From assembly GCA_020638995.1 (NCBI GenBank), contig JACKHM010000001.1:186001-250000 (forward strand): a DNA stretch of 64,000 bases, written 5' to 3'. A model generated the notes under the pieces. It saw nothing but the letters and a program-made list of their open reading frames with translations, made no database searches and was not told the origin of the DNA. Source of the DNA: Planctomycetaceae bacterium. Its GTDB lineage: Bacteria > Planctomycetota > Planctomycetia > Pirellulales > Pirellulaceae. Made by a program: the position numbers and the translations under genes. Position 1 is the stretch's first letter. Every line of letters starts with the position of its first letter. Below are positions 7,973 to 17,628 of this stretch, piece after piece.

Positions 7973-9400
7973 ATGTCATCGGTACCAGAATTTGACGACC
8001 GACGCAGCAGCCGTTTTCAAAGCATAGTCAACGCTTTTCTCAGCCAGAGCGGACTCCCTTTTGCGCACGTCCTGTCGGTCGAACGCATCGAACGAGTCTT
8101 TGCCAAACATGGCAACCTCTTTGCCGCCAGCGCCATCTATTCCACCGCAGTGATGGTCTGGTCCTTTCTGGGACAAGTGCTGCGCGACGGCAAGGAAGCT
8201 TCCTGCCAGGCCGCCGTCGCTCGCGTGGTCACGTACTGCCAGCAACAAGACACCGAGCCGCCCACGGCAGACACCGGCGACTATTGCAAGGCGAGGGCCA
8301 AGCTGTCTGCAGCCGCCTTGCGTGAGTTGGCCCAAGAGATCGCCGGTGAAGTAGAAGACCAAGCCGCACCGACTTGGCTGTTCAAGGACAAGTATCACGC
8401 CAAGCTCATCGACGGCTTCACGTTCACGATGCCCGACACCCAGAAGAACCAGAAGAAGTTTCCGCATCCCAGGACCCAAACGCGAGGCGTCGGGTTGCCG
8501 ATCGCGCGCGCCGTGGCCATCCTGTCGCTGGCGACCGCCTGTGTGATGGACGCGGCGTATGGTCCTTACTCCGGCAAGGAAACCGGCGAGTCGGCCTTGA
8601 TGCGTACGCTGCTGGGGAGCTTGTCGAAGGGCGACATCGCGGTGATGGACCGCTATTACTGCTCCTTCTGGATGATCGCCATGTTGCTCTCGCAAGGCAC
8701 GCAGGTGTGTGCTCGCAAACATCATCTGCGGCATTCGGACTTTCGCCGAGGCCAGCGGTTGGGCAAGTACGATCACCTCATCGTCTGGACGCGACCACAG
8801 CGGCCGACATGGATGGACGAAGCAACGTACGCTCAGATTCCTGCCACGCTGATGCTGCGTGAGATCCGCTACAACGTCGTCGAGCCTGGCCGTCGCACGC
8901 GGAGTATTGACGTCATCACGACACTGGTGGATGCAGACGAATTCACAAAGGAAGAGATTGCCCAGTTATATGGTTTTCGCTGGAACTCAGAGCTGGATAT
9001 CAGGAGCATCAAGGACTCGCTGAACTTAGGCCACGTTCGTTGCAAGTCGCCCGAAATGGTCGACCGGGAATTCTGGACGACATTCCTGGGTTACAACTTG
9101 ATTCGCATCACCGCAGCGGGAGCGGCATGGTTGCACGATAAACAACCGCGTCAGATCAGCTTTGTGAGCACGTGTCAGTATGTGTTGTCGTCTTGGATGT
9201 TGTTGTCGTGCGGATTGGTTGCCGCCAGGTGCTTGTGTTCGCTGATTGCGACGTCCCTATCTCAGATTGCGTCATGTGAAGTGGGCAACCGTCCCGGCCG
9301 TTTAGAACCTCGCGTGCTCAAGCGCCGCCGACACGGCTACAAACTGATGCAACAACCCCGACACGTCCTTCGCAGCAAATTGCGTAAGAAATGTACATGA
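7973..9400 (+). CDS. IS4 family transposase
   Basis: This 475-residue DDE transposase has an alpha/beta core. The first catalytic Asp lies in KLIDGFTFTMPD (about residue 144) and the second in DIAVMDRYYCS (about residue 227). The IS4 signature Y-x2-R-W-x2-E-x3-R-x-I-K is present as YGFRWNSELDIRSIKDSL (about residue 330), which supplies the catalytic Glu. A C-terminal basic tail (KRRRHGYK, SKLRKK) follows. The start ATG at 7973 has an excellent GGAGGG seven bases upstream, buried in the hairpin at 7929-7965. No frameshift or stop interrupts it, so it is likely functional. Confidence 0.95.
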   Translation: MSSVPEFDDRRSSRFQSIVNAFLSQSGLPFAHVLSVERIERVFAKHGNLFAASAIYSTAVMVWSFLGQVLRDGKEASCQAAVARVVTYCQQQDTEPPTADTGDYCKARAKLSAAALRELAQEIAGEVEDQAAPTWLFKDKYHAKLIDGFTFTMPDTQKNQKKFPHPRTQTRGVGLPIARAVAILSLATACVMDAAYGPYSGKETGESALMRTLLGSLSKGDIAVMDRYYCSFWMIAMLLSQGTQVCARKHHLRHSDFRRGQRLGKYDHLIVWTRPQRPTWMDEATYAQIPATLMLREIRYNVVEPGRRTRSIDVITTLVDADEFTKEEIAQLYGFRWNSELDIRSIKDSLNLGHVRCKSPEMVDREFWTTFLGYNLIRITAAGAAWLHDKQPRQISFVSTCQYVLSSWMLLSCGLVAARCLCSLIATSLSQIASCEVGNRPGRLEPRVLKRRRHGYKLMQQPRHVLRSKLRKKCT

Positions 9401-9429
9401 ACTAACTTGCAACGTGACAGTGCCATTCG

Positions 9430-9438
9430 TTCCAGTGT
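9430..9438. repeat. Target-site duplication, right copy (ttccagtgt)
   Basis: Exact copy of 7792-7800 directly outside the right inverted repeat of the IS4 element. Confidence 0.9.
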
Positions 9439-10248
9439 CGGATTCTCACGAAGTGATTCCAGCGCGGTCCGCACCTGCTCTTCTGTAAATCCAGGAGCGT
9501 CAATCGCAAGACTCGTGATGTTTTTGAGTGCAGCGAGTTGACGCAGCTCGTCGGCGGGAACATTCGCCTGCGTCAACCTCACATCCGTTTGAAACAGTGG
9601 GATAAAGAATTCCTTCTTCAGATAGGGGACATATCCACCACTAATGTTCCCGACACCTGCGACCCAATCGGCTGCCGCGATATCGGCGGCGTAATGTTCG
9701 CGAAGCGTGGGATGGACCAGTGTAATGCGAGGCAACGCTTGAGCTACTTCGAGATACTCGTCGGGAGTGAGTCCGCGGCCCGTGACGCTGACCACGGCCA
9801 GTGTCGGAGAGTTTGCAAGTTCGCGTAAGGCGTCTGCGGATAGCTTGTTGCCGTCAAGAAACACACCACGCAGATTGGGACATGCGGCCAGACTGTCCAT
9901 CGCGGTCGAGGTGATTCTGGAATCTGCGAGAGTGAGGAATTTCAAGCGTGGCAGCGCTTGCAGCTCGGCCACTGCCGCGTCGCTGGTTGTGGTGGAATTC
10001 AGTTCCAGAATCTCCAGGGCTTGCAACGTCAGCAAGGGAGCGAGCGTGGTTATGTTTAATAACTTTTTCGTGAATTGGATTTTGAGAATTCGCAGGCGCG
10101 TCAGTTTCCCAAGGTGCGTCAACCCGTCTGACGTCATCGAACAACCGCCCAGGTCGAGGGACTCCGGTCGCGGCAGTGCCGCCAGATGCGCGAGACCGAT
10201 GTCTGTAATTTCCGGGTTGCCCGCGAGTCCCAGGTCATCGAGTGTGGA
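9430..10248 (-). pseudogene. Leucine-rich-repeat segment of the giant kinase gene, downstream of a premature stop
   Basis: This segment continues the kinase frame exactly after the TGA at 10249-10251 (STLDDLGLAGN, then ITDIGLAHLAALPR, LDLGGCSMTSDGLTHLG) through repeated LRRs to ...SLRENPTLE at 9430. There the IS interrupts it, and translation would run into the IS and stop at 9337. The first possible internal start is at 10137, with no ribosome site, so it is unlikely to be made as a separate protein. Two independent lesions (stop and IS) indicate the end of the gene is under relaxed selection. Confidence 0.85.
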
Positions 10249-13200
10249 TCAGCGTGCGATCGCCTCCAGTGCTTCGTCGGTCACACCGCTGCTGGAGAGA
10301 CCCATGCCCGTGACTAACTGCAGATCGCCGAGTGATTGCCATTCTTCCGGCGTGATCTTCGTGTTGACGTTCGCAAGGGTGATGGCCGTGATGAAGAACG
10401 GCCCTTCCGGAAGTTCGGCAGCCGTTTTCACGGATCGCCTGTCACTCAAGCTGAGATTCCCGCCGTGAGCCAGCACCCATTCGGCTACGTGCCGTTCGGG
10501 ATCGACATTGCCGAGAGGCATTGCCGGTTCAGGTGGCGCGACGTTGGCAACGTCCGGTGCGAGTTGATTCAGCCGCAGGACGTAGGCCGTTTGGTTGCTG
10601 TTGAGTGTGACCAGATGGCGGCCGTCGGCGGCCCATTCGATCCACTCAATGTCGCCGGGAGCGTTCCATTTCCAGACCGTATTGAAGGTGGCGACTTCCA
10701 GCACGATCACGTTTTCGTCGGTGGCGCAGGCCAGATGACGGCCATCGGGACTGAAGGACAGCCAATGGAATTTTCCGTGGAGCCAGAGCTTCATGGATTG
10801 CAATTGTTCGGGCTGCGGACCGGAGATGTCTTCCAGGATCAATTCGTTCTGCTGGTCGCGCGAGTGTGCCAGGAACCGTCCGTCGCGTGACAGGGCGAAC
10901 GCGTAGCCCCCCCGGTCTCTAACGCCAGACACAGGGATCCTTGCCAGTAGTTCCGGTTGAGTGTCGAGGTGGTGAACCAGGAGCAGCTCGTGTTTGGTGA
11001 GATCCTTTCCAACTTCGCCTGGAACGTAGGCCGCCAGCACGTGCTGGTTGTCTGCGATCATGATCGGGCGAAGGTTAGAATACGTCGAGCTGAGTTCACG
11101 CTGGCCAATCGGGAGCTTCCACTTTTCCTTCGGTGGGCTCAAGGAAAGGTTCCAGCCGTTTAATTCACTGGGCCGTCCGGCAGCTTCCATCACGACCAGC
11201 AATCGACCATCGTGGGATGTCTCCCCAACGGCACGCGTGGGGCCGAACGGAGAGCCTGATGGCTTCCAGACTTTTCCGTCAAATCGATACAGTTCAGCAC
11301 TCGGCACGTCTGGCCACCAACTCAGGGCAACGTAGGTATCAGGGCCCGCTGGCAGAATACGTCCAGCCTCGCGGTTGATATCCACGAATGTTTGAGCATT
11401 GGGACTCGGGACCGGAGTTCGCCCCGACAGGTTCCATCGTTGATAGCGTGGGCTGTAACGACTGGCCCGGTCGAAACGGCTCAACAGAAGCCGCCCATCG
11501 TCAGGATGCAGCGTTGGCCGCCAATAACGAGTCGAAAAGGCCGTGTTCAGATCCCAGGCAGACTGTTCGACCGGTTCGGCGCCTGACAAATTCCAGAACC
11601 GGACAAAGTTCGCGCCGTTTGTGCAGACGGCTTGATTTCCGTCGGCGGAGAACGCGATGCTGGCATGGGCGCCTCCCTGACCTTCGGAACTCACGGCAGC
11701 AATACGTTGTGGCTCGGCTCCATCGATTCGATACAGCACCGCTCCGGTGTACTTGATGGTCAACCAACGTCCGTCCGGAGAAAACTGACTGCTGTTGTTC
11801 GGGAATGAGTCGGCAATGAAGCCAGCTTTCTGCGGCGTGGCTCCCGCAATGTTCCAGATCTGGAATCCCTCCGTGGTTTGAATAGTAAGTCGTTTCCCGT
11901 CGGGGGCTACGGCGCTCAGCTTGTCACCAGCGGCGAGTGGAATGGCCAGTTCCCACTGCGCGTTGCGGATGGTCGCCCGCCGCAACTTGCCTTCCATCGA
12001 CACATAGACCGCCTGATTCGCATCATTGGCGAAGAGAAAACGGGTTTTGGTCTGCGCCTGAGGCGACGTGGAAACGGCTTGTGTGATCTCGCCGCGTTTC
12101 CAGTCAGCCGTGTGCAGACTGAACTGATTGGAACCTTGCACCGGAATCGCCAGCGTGCGTCCCTGTTCCAGAATCGTGCTACGATAATGCGTTATAGGAT
12201 TCGTAATGCCTGATTGAACCAGCCGCACTACATCCGGTTCGGGGCCATTCAGCGTGAATACATGGATATGTTCGCTTCTCGGCATGACCACCAGTCGCTG
12301 ACTGTCGGGCGTGAACCAGAGGTAAGCCTGGTCCCAACATTTCACCCCCAGTCGCCACTTGGCGGTTTGCGTTGCCAGATCCCAGACGATGAGGTTGTCG
12401 GTGTTGAACGTGCCGTCCGACATCGCCAGCGTTGCGGCCAGCTTGCCATCGGGACTGATCGCCGCTGCCACCGGCGGTTCCCAGTGTCTGCTCGCATGCG
12501 AGCCGATGACCGCGACCAGTTCCGGCGGCTGCCACTCAAACCGCTCCTCCGCCGGAATCGCCGCCGGATCGAGGTTGTCGAGCGGCGAGGAAAGAAGTTG
12601 TTGAGCGAAACCCGGACCGTCCCAGGTGATTTTGCAATTGGGCAGCGCCTTTTGCAGAGCGGCGACTTCAGCGGCAGTGACTTCGGTTTCTTTGATCTTC
12701 AATGTCGTCAGGCTCTGGCTGTCCAGCAAAGGTGACAGGTCCATGATCTTCGTATAGCTGGTATCCAAAGATTTCAGCGGCATGCCCTTCAGAGGCGTCA
12801 GGTCGGTGACTTTCGAACCGGAACAGTCGAGCCATGTCAGCGGCATCCCCTGCAGTGGTGAAAAATCAGTGACCTTTGTGCCGTAGCACGAGAAGTTTGT
12901 TAATTTCATGCCCTTAAGCGGTGTCAAGTCGGAAACCAAATTGTGACCGCAGGAAAAAGTGGTGAGCGGCAGTCCGTGGAGAGGAGTCAAGTCAGTTATC
13001 CGATATGAACCGCTGATACTGAGCTCTTTCAGCGGCATTCCTTGCAGCGGCGAAAGGTTCGTAACTCGCGTGTTATTCATGTAGAGCAGCGTCAACGGCA
13101 GCCCCTTTAAGGGAGACAGGTCCGTCAATGCTGGATTACCACCGCAATGCACGGTGGTGAGAGACATCCCATGCAAGGGCGACAGATCGGTCAACTTGCC

Positions 13201-16200
13201 CTTGAACCCGCCATTGAAACTTGCGCCACCACAAGAAAAATTGTTCAACCCCACCAACGCACGAACCGGTGAAATGTCAGTCACATTGGCCGTGGAGAAT
13301 CCGAACCCTGTCACGACTCCGGTCTCGATCTTCGGTGATTTATTGAACAAGCCACCGGTGACCTTTCCGTCAAACTCAGGATTGAGTTCCACCAGCTTCC
13401 TGGCCACTTCTTCCACCTGCTTTTCCGCAGGCATGGCTTGCACATCCTTGATCCACTTCTGGAAGGCCGGGTTGTTGATATCAGTGATCTTGCCAGGAGT
13501 GGCGCTTGGGACAGCGGCATTCGGTGCTGCTGGCGTCGAGCGCAGGTTGATGTTTCGATACCAGACTTTGCCGGAATAGCCCTGCAGTACGATGCGACCG
13601 GGGCCGACCTGGCTGTACTCAGGCTCGCTGCCAAACCGTGGCAGTTTCGCCACTCGCTGTTTCCAGTCTTCGCTGCCACGCGTGTAGCTGACGACCTGCT
13701 CGCCATTCAGCCAATGTTCGACGTCGGCTCCGCGAACTACGATTCTGGCCTGGTTCCATTCACCAACCGGCTTCGTCGTGTCTTTGCCGGGAGCATACAG
13801 CCCGAATACCGAGCCGGCTGATGTCTCGGCCTTCCTGCCGTTCGGGTGTCCGATATTGTCAACAATCTGAAACTCCGGTGCGACAACGAGCAACCCATCC
13901 GTTTGGGACGAGATCGTCCTGCCATGCCACCCGTAGAAGACGCCGCCGTTGGCTCCGGCAGAGATCTTCCACTCCAGTTCCAGTTCAAAGTCACCGTACT
14001 CGGCCACGGTCGCGATCGAAGATTTGCTGCCTGGTGCAACAATCGCGTCGCCTTCGATTGTCCAATCGGCAGGGACCGCGTTCCCGTCGATTGACTGCCA
14101 ACCAGCGAATGTCTTGTCGTCAAACAGCGCAATGGTGCGTGCCGGGACACTGGCTGAGCCGGCTGAGCCAGTGGCACCCGGCCGGTAGTTCTTTACGACG
14201 GCCAGGCTCCACTTCATCTCCCCGATTGGCTGAGAGAAGAACAATTCATTCGTCGCAGAGACATAACGCGGGGTGCGACCGACGAGAATCCTGCCATCGA
14301 CTGTTACTGGTTTGAAGTCTGCAAACGGTTCGCTGATCGACTGGCGAGTACCGGTCCAAATCTGTGTTTCCACATCCCCGCCATGACCATACCAAATCCG
14401 CAGGCCATCGTCAGAGAGAAACGGCCACGTGATAGAGATGCCATGATCCTTCTCGTGCATTCCCGGAATTGATGTGGGCGGCGACCATGATTCATTCACG
14501 GATGATCGTCTGGATGACAGAAACTGAATATCTCCGAGAGATCCACTTTGCACGACGAAGTGGAGCCCGTCCGCAGAGAGTAATGGACACTTCGGCCTCG
14601 GCACGTCACGCAGCACGGGAATCGGCTGCATTTGGGGAAACGGGTCATTAATCGAGCGACGACGAGAAAAGTGCAGTATCGCGTTGTTCCTGGGAACGGC
14701 GACGATTTCCAATTCATCGCCCGAGAGCGTCGGCATCCCACTGACGGAAACTTCTTGTATCGAGCCGAACGGTGAATTCAGGTCAGGACGCGACGCCATC
14801 ACAGTCCGCGACTCGAGCCAGGTTTGTCCTTTGTTAGCCGTTTCCCAGTACAGCCTCAATCCGTCACGCGATGGCCAGGGACAGGCGTTGTATTCGCTCG
14901 TGTTGAGTTCCGCGATCGGCACGACGATTGCACCACCTGCACCGGGCGAAATGTCGGCGCGAACCCACTTTGCCCCCTTGATCTGACCGTGGTGTCCGTT
15001 GCCGGATGAATCCTTCAGGACGTCGCCTCTGCCTTCGTCAAAGCGATAGAGGGCGATTGAATCGGCATCCGCCTGGAACTGTTTGTCGGGAGTGAACGCC
15101 GCGTCGTAGCGGGCTGATCGCGAAACGAGAACTTGCGAAATCGAACCTCGAAAGAACCTCGACAGGCTTAGGCCGTCGCGAACACTCGCAGCAGCGCCGA
15201 GGTAGAACGAATTCAACTTTGAACGCACCAGATCGCGTGGGGTCTGCTCAAAATCGATTGTCTGGAGGCCGCTCTGCAGCGGCTTGCCGTCCACGTACAT
15301 GCGGACTTCGTGCCCATCCCAAACTAATGCCCCGTGGTGCTCTGTCCCGTACAAGTCTTTCCTCGCCCCGGTGCGTTCGAACCGGTAAAAGACGCCATGC
15401 ACGAAACGGTTGTCATCGACTCCGAACCACCACGCCGCGTTCGAGCGATCGACCATCAACAAACCCGCCATACCTGTTGTGGGGTCGTCCGCGAAAATGA
15501 CGGAAGCAATCTGGGCATCCTGATCCATTGAGTCAGGAGCTTCGCAAGGCAGTGCCGTAAACCACGCCTCAAGTGTCAGCGGATTCTTCAGGTCAAACGG
15601 AAACGACGGAAGTTCGACGTAATCGTCCTTTCCGTCGAACTCAAGTGCGAAGCTCTGAGGCGTGGGATCGGTCGGCGGTTCGACATTCGGTAGTGGCTGG
15701 AGCGGCCTTTGACCGATCACGTTTCCGTTGCTTACCACCTGGACTGTCCCGTCCAGCAGTTCAATCCTGACGACGATGGTCTCGCCTTTCTTCAACGTCA
15801 ATGACTTGGTGTCGAACTCGAATTCGTTGCGTTTGACGTGCAGGATGTGCTCGCCGACCGTGAGTTTGATATCTTGCGAATCGGTGCCTTTCAATACGTA
15901 TTCGGTCCCTTTGATCGTGAGTTCAACCTGCGGGTCCATTATCTCCACTCGCAAAACTCCGTTGGGCGTCCGGAAAAACATCACAACGACCGTCAGTAAC
16001 AACACGAACGCGGCACCGCCCATTGTCAACGCAATCCGAGGCGGTACTCGTGACGGAAGGTTTGGAAGCACTTGCGGTTTCTGCTCCAACGACCCGGGTT
16101 GAACTTCGGCGGTTACGGGTGCGTTGAGCGTGATCGTGGGCTCAAGAGTAACTTGTGTATTCGTGGGCGAGTTTGCACTGGTTGGTGTGATGTCTTGGAA

Positions 16201-17622
16201 GTGCTGGGTGAGTCGGCTATCGGAAGTGTGTTCTCCAACGCCGTCGCCCGCTGCACCGGTGATCGCTCCCAGCGACACGTCGGCATCGGCTATGGACTCG
16301 CGAAGTTGCTGGATGACTTCTCTCATCGATTGCTGTCGCGCGTCCGGTTGCTTGGCGAGCATCCGCTGATAAACCGCGTCCAATGCCTCGGGAACATCTT
16401 GTCGGAAGGCTCGCAGGCTGGGCGGCGCTGCCTGCATGTGAGACACCATCTTGTTCATGATGGTGTCGCCGGTGAACACTGGAGAATCGGTCAGCAAGCG
16501 ATACAGCGTGCAGCCAAGACTGTAGATGTCGGCACGCGCGTCGGCGGTGCGTGTGTTGGTGGCTTGTTCGGGCGCCATGTAATCGACGGTGCCCATGATC
16601 TGGCCCGACTTTGTTAGGCCATCATCCGCCTCGCGGATATCGGTCAGCCGCGCCAGGCCCATGTCCAAGATCTTGACTGTGCCTTTCTTGTCGACCAGCA
16701 GATTCGCTGGTTTGATATCGCGGTGAACTAGGCCTTCGCCGTGAGCGTATTCGAGTCCTTGCGCGGCTTGCATAATAAACTCCACGGCGGTAGCGACGGG
16801 TAACGAGCCCTGCTGTTTGACGATCTGGCTGAGGTCTTGGCCCGCGACATATTCCATCACCAAGAAATGCGACTTGCCATGCTGACCGGCGTCGAAAGCG
16901 GTGACAATGTTCGGATGCAGCAGCTTGGCCGCTGCTTCCACTTCTCGATAAAAACGGTCGATAGCATTCGCGTTGTCGAGCGAGCCGCCGGGCAGGACCT
17001 TGATCGCGACCTCGCGTTTCATGCGACGATGAATGGCTCGATACACCATCCCCATGCCGCCCGCACCGATCTTGTCGAGCACGACGTATTCACCGAACAC
17101 CAGGCCGCGCGTCTTCCCCTGATAGACCGCCGTGGCTTGGAACTTCGTCAGCTTTCCCGAGCGAACCAGTGCCTTGGCTAACTCCTGAGTGTCACCACGC
17201 CGGTCGATAGGCAGCGACTGAACAACTTCGGCAACTTCCTCTGTGGTCAGGAGTCCCGAACTGGACAGATCAGCAAGTAGTTGTTGCATCGCCACGGGGT
17301 CAGGCTGCGGATCGGGAGGTAGTGTCGAAGGTGTTGCCGAGTTCTCAGGTCCCACTTCGCGGATGAGTTTCACGACACGATCTCGGTCAGCGTCATCACA
17401 GGCTTCCGGACTCGTTTCGCCTTGCCGCAAGCCAGTTACCAGCGTGTCGGACTTGTCGTTCAGCAGCGCTATCGTGTCCGAACATGTCTGGCAATGTTCG
17501 ATATGTTCGCCGATGTCGTCGACCAAGTCTCCCGGCAATTGACCGGTGCTGAACTTCGACAACTCATCGGGCGGAGGACACTGTTTGCCGGTCTGATATT
17601 TGGTCATGCTGTTACTAACCAC
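10249..17622 (-). CDS. Giant multidomain Ser/Thr protein kinase (kinase, TM, LamG, propeller, DUF1080, LRR, WD40), prematurely terminated
   Basis: About 2457 residues remain. Approximate order: zinc-finger-like N-terminus (HIEHCQTC, residue 43); kinase domain 174-430 (IGAGGMG, VAIKVL, HRDIKPANLL near 299, LDMGLA, MAPEQ); membrane helix near 530 followed by TPNGVLRVEI; a LamG/concanavalin-like domain from about 657 (FALEFDGKDDYVEL); a beta-propeller-like part 900-1140; a DUF1080 domain 1164-1360 (FDDKTFAGW, GGVFYGWHG); short LRRs 1380-1667 (LTDLSPLKGLPL type); WD40-like repeats 1694-2350; then the start of a second LRR block. The kinase faces the cytoplasm and the rest is probably extracytoplasmic. 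Start is GTG 17622 or ATG 17607. The stop at 10249 is an in-frame TGA where related repeats have Cys. The frame continues beyond it. It follows its sigma gene by 6 bp. Confidence 0.9.
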   Translation of the reverse strand: MVSNSMTKYQTGKQCPPPDELSKFSTGQLPGDLVDDIGEHIEHCQTCSDTIALLNDKSDTLVTGLRQGETSPEACDDADRDRVVKLIREVGPENSATPSTLPPDPQPDPVAMQQLLADLSSSGLLTTEEVAEVVQSLPIDRRGDTQELAKALVRSGKLTKFQATAVYQGKTRGLVFGEYVVLDKIGAGGMGMVYRAIHRRMKREVAIKVLPGGSLDNANAIDRFYREVEAAAKLLHPNIVTAFDAGQHGKSHFLVMEYVAGQDLSQIVKQQGSLPVATAVEFIMQAAQGLEYAHGEGLVHRDIKPANLLVDKKGTVKILDMGLARLTDIREADDGLTKSGQIMGTVDYMAPEQATNTRTADARADIYSLGCTLYRLLTDSPVFTGDTIMNKMVSHMQAAPPSLRAFRQDVPEALDAVYQRMLAKQPDARQQSMREVIQQLRESIADADVSLGAITGAAGDGVGEHTSDSRLTQHFQDITPTSANSPTNTQVTLEPTITLNAPVTAEVQPGSLEQKPQVLPNLPSRVPPRIALTMGGAAFVLLLTVVVMFFRTPNGVLRVEIMDPQVELTIKGTEYVLKGTDSQDIKLTVGEHILHVKRNEFEFDTKSLTLKKGETIVVRIELLDGTVQVVSNGNVIGQRPLQPLPNVEPPTDPTPQSFALEFDGKDDYVELPSFPFDLKNPLTLEAWFTALPCEAPDSMDQDAQIASVIFADDPTTGMAGLLMVDRSNAAWWFGVDDNRFVHGVFYRFERTGARKDLYGTEHHGALVWDGHEVRMYVDGKPLQSGLQTIDFEQTPRDLVRSKLNSFYLGAAASVRDGLSLSRFFRGSISQVLVSRSARYDAAFTPDKQFQADADSIALYRFDEGRGDVLKDSSGNGHHGQIKGAKWVRADISPGAGGAIVVPIAELNTSEYNACPWPSRDGLRLYWETANKGQTWLESRTVMASRPDLNSPFGSIQEVSVSGMPTLSGDELEIVAVPRNNAILHFSRRRSINDPFPQMQPIPVLRDVPRPKCPLLSADGLHFVVQSGSLGDIQFLSSRRSSVNESWSPPTSIPGMHEKDHGISITWPFLSDDGLRIWYGHGGDVETQIWTGTRQSISEPFADFKPVTVDGRILVGRTPRYVSATNELFFSQPIGEMKWSLAVVKNYRPGATGSAGSASVPARTIALFDDKTFAGWQSIDGNAVPADWTIEGDAIVAPGSKSSIATVAEYGDFELELEWKISAGANGGVFYGWHGRTISSQTDGLLVVAPEFQIVDNIGHPNGRKAETSAGSVFGLYAPGKDTTKPVGEWNQARIVVRGADVEHWLNGEQVVSYTRGSEDWKQRVAKLPRFGSEPEYSQVGPGRIVLQGYSGKVWYRNINLRSTPAAPNAAVPSATPGKITDINNPAFQKWIKDVQAMPAEKQVEEVARKLVELNPEFDGKVTGGLFNKSPKIETGVVTGFGFSTANVTDISPVRALVGLNNFSCGGASFNGGFKGKLTDLSPLHGMSLTTVHCGGNPALTDLSPLKGLPLTLLYMNNTRVTNLSPLQGMPLKELSISGSYRITDLTPLHGLPLTTFSCGHNLVSDLTPLKGMKLTNFSCYGTKVTDFSPLQGMPLTWLDCSGSKVTDLTPLKGMPLKSLDTSYTKIMDLSPLLDSQSLTTLKIKETEVTAAEVAALQKALPNCKITWDGPGFAQQLLSSPLDNLDPAAIPAEERFEWQPPELVAVIGSHASRHWEPPVAAAISPDGKLAATLAMSDGTFNTDNLIVWDLATQTAKWRLGVKCWDQAYLWFTPDSQRLVVMPRSEHIHVFTLNGPEPDVVRLVQSGITNPITHYRSTILEQGRTLAIPVQGSNQFSLHTADWKRGEITQAVSTSPQAQTKTRFLFANDANQAVYVSMEGKLRRATIRNAQWELAIPLAAGDKLSAVAPDGKRLTIQTTEGFQIWNIAGATPQKAGFIADSFPNNSSQFSPDGRWLTIKYTGAVLYRIDGAEPQRIAAVSSEGQGGAHASIAFSADGNQAVCTNGANFVRFWNLSGAEPVEQSAWDLNTAFSTRYWRPTLHPDDGRLLLSRFDRASRYSPRYQRWNLSGRTPVPSPNAQTFVDINREAGRILPAGPDTYVALSWWPDVPSAELYRFDGKVWKPSGSPFGPTRAVGETSHDGRLLVVMEAAGRPSELNGWNLSLSPPKEKWKLPIGQRELSSTYSNLRPIMIADNQHVLAAYVPGEVGKDLTKHELLLVHHLDTQPELLARIPVSGVRDRGGYAFALSRDGRFLAHSRDQQNELILEDISGPQPEQLQSMKLWLHGKFHWLSFSPDGRHLACATDENVIVLEVATFNTVWKWNAPGDIEWIEWAADGRHLVTLNSNQTAYVLRLNQLAPDVANVAPPEPAMPLGNVDPERHVAEWVLAHGGNLSLSDRRSVKTAAELPEGPFFITAITLANVNTKITPEEWQSLGDLQLVTGMGLSSSGVTDEALEAIAR

Positions 17623-17628
17623 CTCGAC

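Larger units (their letters stand above)
7801..9429 (+). mobile_element. IS4-family insertion sequence, apparently intact (1629 bp)
   Basis: Perfect 16-bp terminal inverted repeats (cgaatggcactgtcac at 7801-7816, its complement at 9414-9429) flank one transposase gene. A 9-bp target duplication outside them (7792-7800 and 9430-9438) shows a recent, clean insertion. It lies in the LRR-coding end of the giant kinase gene, in the opposite orientation. The intact transposase, perfect repeats and perfect duplication suggest it was active recently. Confidence 0.93.

Noticed and set aside
8374..8862. Second frame inside the IS4 transposase (and the long minus shadow 8776-7976)
   Set aside because: Overprinted shadows of a long GC-rich coding region. 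The real frame has the complete IS4 signature.
9337..10137. Separate 266-residue LRR protein starting at 10137
   Set aside because: It is the middle part of the giant kinase frame, with no ribosome site, and its last 30 residues are translated from the IS element.
10249..10251. TGA as a recoded codon (selenocysteine or TGA=Trp/Gly)
   Set aside because: Other genes in the window use TGA as a normal stop (for example 50133 and 45167), and no selenocysteine-type hairpin is evident directly downstream. A second lesion (IS) in the same gene fits decay.
13821..14315. Plus-strand frames of up to 164 codons opposite the giant kinase
   Set aside because: Low-complexity Arg/Ser-rich shadows without ribosome sites, antisense to a clear domain (DUF1080).
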